A stretch of 64,000 nt of DNA from Dentipellis sp. KUC8613 (taxonomy: Eukaryota > Basidiomycota > Agaricomycetes > Russulales > Hericiaceae), in NCBI GenBank assembly GCA_002286715.1, contig NSJX01000046.1, forward strand, positions 67,446-131,445, read 5' to 3'. Both the position numbers and the translations under genes were made by a program. Shown here piece by piece: positions 59,164-64,000 of this stretch. The notes beneath the pieces were generated by a model, which made no database searches, had not been told where the DNA came from, and was given only the letters and a program-made list of their open reading frames with translations. Numbering within the stretch: the first letter of the stretch is position 1; every line of letters starts with the position of its first letter.

Positions 59164-59878
59164 CTTCTGCTATACGCTCCCTCACTAGTCAGGCACCGTA
59201 TCTGTATACAGGCCTAGGAAATAGAATCGAGACAAGCGGGGTAAGGTGATGCTTGGGATACGCAATCCGAAGACTGGTCTTATAGTCGTGTTGCTTCTGT
59301 GTCAGCCGCAGTCTCATGCTCGTAATCTGGAGCTGGCATTGTCGATGCGATGTTCCTGAAGCTGAAAGGCATAGCTTCTTACTGAATAGCCGGTGATGTA
59401 CCAGACGAAAATAGTGTTCCCCGCAAATCTTGCACTCCCGGATCCTCTACTGCCTCCGAAGTCAGCCAAGGCGCTGCTGAACTCCTGAATAGTCCGATGA
59501 GACAGATGGCGAAGAAAGAGCAAGAATAGCTTACCATGCGGATGGAACAGCGCAGCGCTCGCGTACACATGCGATAACTTACAGCGAGCGTAATCGAAGC
59601 TAGACGCTGAAGGTATCGAAGCCGCGGAATATGAACAAAGCAGTGTATACTGAGGATGCGTCGCACTTGAGCCCGTGAGCTTGACAGAATGGAATCTGGC
59701 ACGTAGATGCTATTGTCTCCTAGAATAATAATACATTGACACTCAGCAGAGACGTTATACAGCTAGCCTGGACTAGGTAAGGTGTTTCGCCATCAGTAAA
59801 GATCGAGGTGCCAGATTCGATTTCTCACATATTTCATGGAAGTCCCTTCATTCGATATCTTATATGAACCAAAGACTT
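59164..59878. other. spacer in the array
   Basis: Minus-strand frames at 59314-59702 overlap in two phases without family motifs. Nothing recognised. Confidence 0.4.
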
Positions 59879-61444
59879 CTATCCGGCTGATATCGTTATG
59901 AGCTCCGTCTCTCCGCGATGAAATGCGATGGGGGCGGCAGCTTGATCTTGCGCATTACGTCGAATATTAAGAACGATGCGAGTCGTGAGGATCGCATGAA
60001 GAACGCGTTGAATTCTGGGCAGATCCGAGCCAGGTATCGTCAAGACGGTTCAGGAGATGAGCCACCGAACGTACAGGGTGAGTAACGTTGTATAGCCGAC
60101 CTGCAGAAGGTTCAGCACGGCGATAAACACCCTTATTGACGAAGTATTAGTACTCACTGGTCCGAAAGCCAGGACTAGAACATTGGCTAATGATGACACT
60201 ACAAACAGCAGGAATGACTATCGCAAGGCACTTCCTACTGCTATAGTGAAGGGCACGAACCGAGCAACAATAGGTAGGCCAGAATTCCTGTCGAGGAATG
60301 ATGAGTACCCTGTTCGCGAGTTCGGAGCTTCACTTACCATCTCGATAGACATAGAAAATAAATGGTGATGTTCTATGCTTGACTAAACGACTAATCCATT
60401 AGGTCAAGAGAGTGGGAGCCTGCTTTGGCACATACAGTGCTCAAAGCCTTTGATCAAGAATAGGCCGATGACGACTAAAAACTAGATTAGACAGGGTCAC
60501 GATGAGTTCACTGTATGAAGTTTGGGCGCACCAGTCTCATACTCCAGTGGTATTATGTAGCAGATGTACAGTTTATTGTTGGCCTTCGACACGAAGCATC
60601 CACGAACGACTGGTAATAATCCTGCAGGTTGAGAAACTAGGCGAAAATCAGTTAACCGACATGAAAAAGGAACTACGAGGAAAACGCACATTCCATGGAG
60701 CGGAGGAACTCATCGACAAAAACACCCACTAAGATCGAGCAGGCGATGAAAAGGATCCCTAGTCCATAGGCCATCTTTTGGCTTCCTCCCCAAACAGCCC
60801 ATGTCCGAGCAGCGATGATTGCTGAATGGCATTAGCATCAAACTATACGCAGCAGTAGCCAAGTACTCACTCTCCGAAAGGCCAGTACCGAAGACCATCA
60901 TCCCTGGTTCATCTAAGCAGCGTAAACTACAGATATCCGGGCGCAGCACACTCACATCCACCGGTAGAATAGAGAATATTGCACACTGGGCCAGGGACAT
61001 TATAACCCAGTTGCTCTGTTCGTTACGCTGAAAAATCAGTGAATACTTGAATGTTTGTCCAAAAACACTCACGATACACGTCAAACCCTGTGTCGATGTA
61101 GGGCGTATATCGATTGAGTAGGAATATAACTTTAGAAACGGTCCAGCGAGATCTCCAAATCAACTCGACCTCATCCGAAAACGTGAGGATATGATCGTAG
61201 AGCTAGAGTATCCGTGATACATTAGCCCTGAAGAGAGGTCATGACAGAAAGCGCACACCAGGAGGACCAGCGAGCTCACTACATGACGGCCGTGATGAGC
61301 TAAAGCTCGGAAAGAAAGATCTCATTCGCTTACATCCAAAGCACTAGTAAGGAATGTTAGCGAGCGACAGTCCATCCATATCTAGTTGCGTACCCCGACA
61401 ATCCACATCTGCCTCACCAGTAGCATGGCCATGTCTGCATTCAT
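59879..61444 (-). CDS. DUF6533-family membrane protein, array member 7
   Basis: Exon 1 (61394-61444) codes MNADMAMLLVRQMWIVG and is shorter than in the sisters. Two small exons lead to the 130-nt core exon 61073-61202 (YDHILTFSDEVELIWRSRW, VIFLLNRYTPYIDTGFDVY). A TM block with AARTWAVWGGSQKMAYGLGI lies at about 60,690-60,825. The Cys segment GLLPVVRGCFVSKANNKLYI is at about 60,560-60,640. The last exon has QRVLHAILTTRIVLNIRRNA and the tail FHRGETELITISAG. The Cys segment and tail are much closer to those of member 8 than to other members, marking these two as the youngest pair. Function unknown. Confidence 0.82.
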
Positions 61445-63056
61445 GTTGCTCGTCGGAGGTCCACCAGCGCACCTTGGAGCCCTCTATGTGCTGGGAAGGG
61501 TCTGTAGATAAGGCATGTCGGTGTTCAGTTGATAGTTGGATGTCTACGACGACAGCACAGCACGGCAGGCAGATCGCAGCGGCCTGGATATGAACCAACG
61601 ATTTCAAACCTGCGCCACAGGGACGGTTGAATCACCAACTATGCAGGCGAACGTATATGCTTATCGGGCTAGAGGGGAAGTACCAGAGATGACTGTATAA
61701 CGTATGATATGATCAATGCATGGAGCTGAATGGCGCTGCAACGAAGACTCACTGATTTGTCCGAAGGGCACGAAGAGAGCCCTGACAGACAAGGATCGTC
61801 GAAAAAACATGGCTACGGAATATACTGTTGTTCTCTGAGCTGGTTCACTGAGTGACGTCCGCACAAGAAATAATTCCTCGACGTTCCCGGGGCGGATGTG
61901 TGATCCTGAACGTGAACAGCCTGAAGAAATTGACACCGTGAAGCCGATGTACGACGTAGACACGTATGCCTCGGCTGGTTTTGTTGCGCACCAAGGCAAA
62001 GTACAGCTATTGATAAAATGAACCTCTTTTAGGGGAAAGCACATCTTTAAAGAAGCCGGCAGCTTGCAACGTAGCGAGGGGACCATGCCGAGCGAAGACC
62101 AAGGCGTTCTAAGGACAGACGATCCAGGCATCAGAAACAGATCAGTCGGAGAGGCATCTTTGGCAGGCGCTAGTGGTTCCCTCTATGCATCAGTAAGAGA
62201 TTGATACCATCGAATTGTCACATACGACAGATGGAGGGCAGCTAGGTTTGCACTGCTGTTTGGGAGTGGCGACGATTTGACCCATCCTGTATGGTGTGGC
62301 CAGATGACCGACTCGAAGTATTCACTACGTTCAGGAACGAGTGCAAAACGGTGCCTACCATTTTCGGCACTGGGGTACCAGGGTCTTGCCAGAGTGACGA
62401 GCTGCGGATTATGGTGATCACTACCATGCCCATTGCCACTGTGGTGTCTCCGGCAACGATAAGTCCAGAAGCATCGGAAGATATTGTGTATGCGCAGTGT
62501 CAGGGCTTCGGCTTCGAAGACTTCGGATCCAGGATGCCAGAGCCCCAATCCTTAATGGTTCCGCCGATCTACCACTCACGCGGGGCAATATGACTTGCTG
62601 TCTGCTGATCTCACATACCCATCGTATCCAAACATTGCTCAGCCTGAGGCACTGTCGAGTTCAGATCTAGGAAGACGTGACAGCCACCTAAGAGAAGACG
62701 ATGATAGCTTACCGAAACCACACGGACAGACCAGCGCTCATCCGAAGACTTGCGAAGGGCGCAAAGGAGATCTATTGACGAAAGTGAAACTAGGCGCCGA
62801 GGGTATCCGGTCAGTATCAAAATGCCAGCAAACTCAATCGTCAACCAATGAGCTGAAGGCATCGCCCCCGAAGTCCTGGACCCGGTGGCTTGATGCTCCT
62901 GAAAAAAATTCACTAATATAAACTGATGTTACATTGACACCAGAGGTGCGTTTTCGTAACCTAACTGGGTCTGAAAATTGTCAAGCAATCAATCGGAAGA
63001 AATCACGGATGCTATATTCTCGAGCTCTTACCCGTCCCCTTCTTTCAATATTTCTC
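61445..63056. other. 1.6 kb spacer in the array
   Basis: The most open stretch is 62291-62593 followed by 62595-62921 on the plus strand, with antisense frames of equal length. No motif or convincing splice joins them. Confidence 0.4.
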
Positions 63057-64000
63057 TAGTTCGCAGACTGCTGTCCCACTGAGATTGTGACGAGCTCTGT
63101 GTCTCCGCGCTGGAACACGACGGGGGCAGCAACTTGCGCATTGCGTCGAATATTCAGCACAATGCGCGCGGTGAGGATTACGTGTATAACACGTTGAAGA
63201 CTGTAGACTATAATTTAGAAATAGCCAAGAAGTCGGGAGAGCAGAAGGAATACAGACAGGGTGAGAAGTGTTGTGTATCCGACCTGCAAGCATCCGGATT
63301 TAGAAGAGTATCAGTGGTACTCCCCATGAAACACTCACTGGGCCTGAAGCCAGGACGACAACATTGGCGACAGACGACACTACTTTGAGGTGTCAGAAGA
63401 TATCCCGAGACACCTCAAAAGGCACGGACCGAGCAGAAAGAAAAATGCTAATAATCCTGCAAGATATCGTTTGAGCACCGCAGCCAAGAGGATCGCAGGA
63501 CTCGCTTACCATCCCGATAGACCTGGAACATGAGCGGCGAGGTTCTGCGTTGAACTATGTGACAGAATTGTGAAGACATAAAGGAAACGACCCTCGTGAG
63601 GACGTACGGTGCTTCATGCCCTTGACCAAGAACAGGCCGATGACAACTATATAGAATAAAATGAACAGAGCGGCAGCACGTTCTTCAAAATTTGACTTAC
63701 TAGATTCGTATACCAGCGGTATGACATAACAAATATACAGTGTTTTCTTTGCCTTCGAAACAAAACATCCACGGATGACCGGTAGCAAGCCTGCTGGCTG
63801 AGAGACTAGAAAATAGTCAGTTAATCCGGTATGGCAAATTCAGAGAAGGACGCACACTCCATCGAGCGAAGGAAATCGTTGACAAAAACCCCTACTAGAA
63901 TCAAGTCCGTAACGAACAGTGTCCCTAATCCGAAAGCGATCCTTCGTCCTCCTCCCCAGACGGCCCATGTACGAGCAGCCACGATGACTTGATAGGTTGA
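63057..64000 (-). CDS. DUF6533-family membrane protein, array member 8, 5' part beyond the window
   Basis: Only the 3' half is inside the window. Reading from the right edge: VAARTWAVWGGGRRIAFGLG and the following helix (about 63,860-63,990), the Cys segment GLLPVIRGCFVSKAKKTLYI with CYVIPLVYES (about 63,710-63,800), a conserved LFLVKGMKH stretch near 63,610-63,650, and a last exon with QRVIHVILTARIVLNIRRNA and the tail FQRGDTELVTISVGQQSAN, ending at 63057. Closest relative is member 7. The core exon and start codon lie to the right of the window. Confidence 0.8.

Noticed and set aside
62291..62921. Two successive plus-strand frames as a hypothetical gene
   Set aside because: They are separated by a stop codon without splice sites that would join them, and antisense frames of the same size exist.
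32054..64000. Calling the array genes G-protein-coupled receptors
   Set aside because: Several helices and an expanded family are suggestive, but the motifs match the uncharacterised DUF6533 group and none of the GPCR signatures was seen.
1..64000. CRISPR arrays, rRNA genes, plasmid or viral modules
   Set aside because: No regularly spaced direct repeats, rRNA core sequences, or capsid, terminase or reverse-transcriptase motifs were seen.

Overview
The window is nuclear DNA of a filamentous basidiomycete, most likely an Agaricomycete. Every confident protein gene is split by many short introns (about 45-80 nt, mostly GTNNGT...YAG). The gene set is typically fungal: Enp2, Sec5, Erv29, a WOPR regulator, a peroxisomal ABC half-transporter and a B-type cyclin. 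The right half carries a family (DUF6533) that I know from mushroom-forming fungi. The species is not identified.

The window has two halves of different character. Positions 1 to about 31,300 are GC-rich and hold single-copy conserved genes: the 3' part of ENP2/NOL10 (+), a DNAJC11-like J-protein (+), a WOPR-domain regulator (+) followed by a 5.1 kb stretch with no gene I can support, the ER cargo receptor ERV29/SURF4 (-), a coiled-coil protein of unknown function (+), exocyst SEC5 (+), an RMD1/DUF155 membrane protein (-), a peroxisomal fatty-acyl ABC transporter (-) and a B-type cyclin (-). Four intron-containing tRNA-Asp(GUC) genes lie in two pairs, on either side of the SEC5/RMD1 pair.

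From about 31,500 to the right edge base composition drops and the content changes to a lineage-specific accessory region. Eight DUF6533-type multi-pass membrane protein genes, all on the minus strand, run in a loose tandem array; the last is cut by the window edge. All seven complete copies share a first exon of 51-63 nt and a core exon of exactly 130 nt. Two nearly identical, apparently intact cytochrome P450 genes (+, 516 residues each) are embedded in the array. They belong to a segmental duplication of about 3.4 kb that also carries the 3' end of a DUF6533 gene. That gene is complete beside P450 copy 2 and only a broken relic beside copy 1, where about 1 kb bounded by a 10-bp inverted repeat has been inserted. 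A separate 340-bp repeat, probably gene-derived, occurs at 37.3 and 42.9 kb.

The left half does general cell work: ribosome assembly, mitochondrial structure, secretion, peroxisomal lipid import and mitosis. The right half looks like a young gene-family expansion with linked oxidative enzymes. No pathway can be named from sequence alone. I saw no CRISPR array, virus or complete autonomous transposon.
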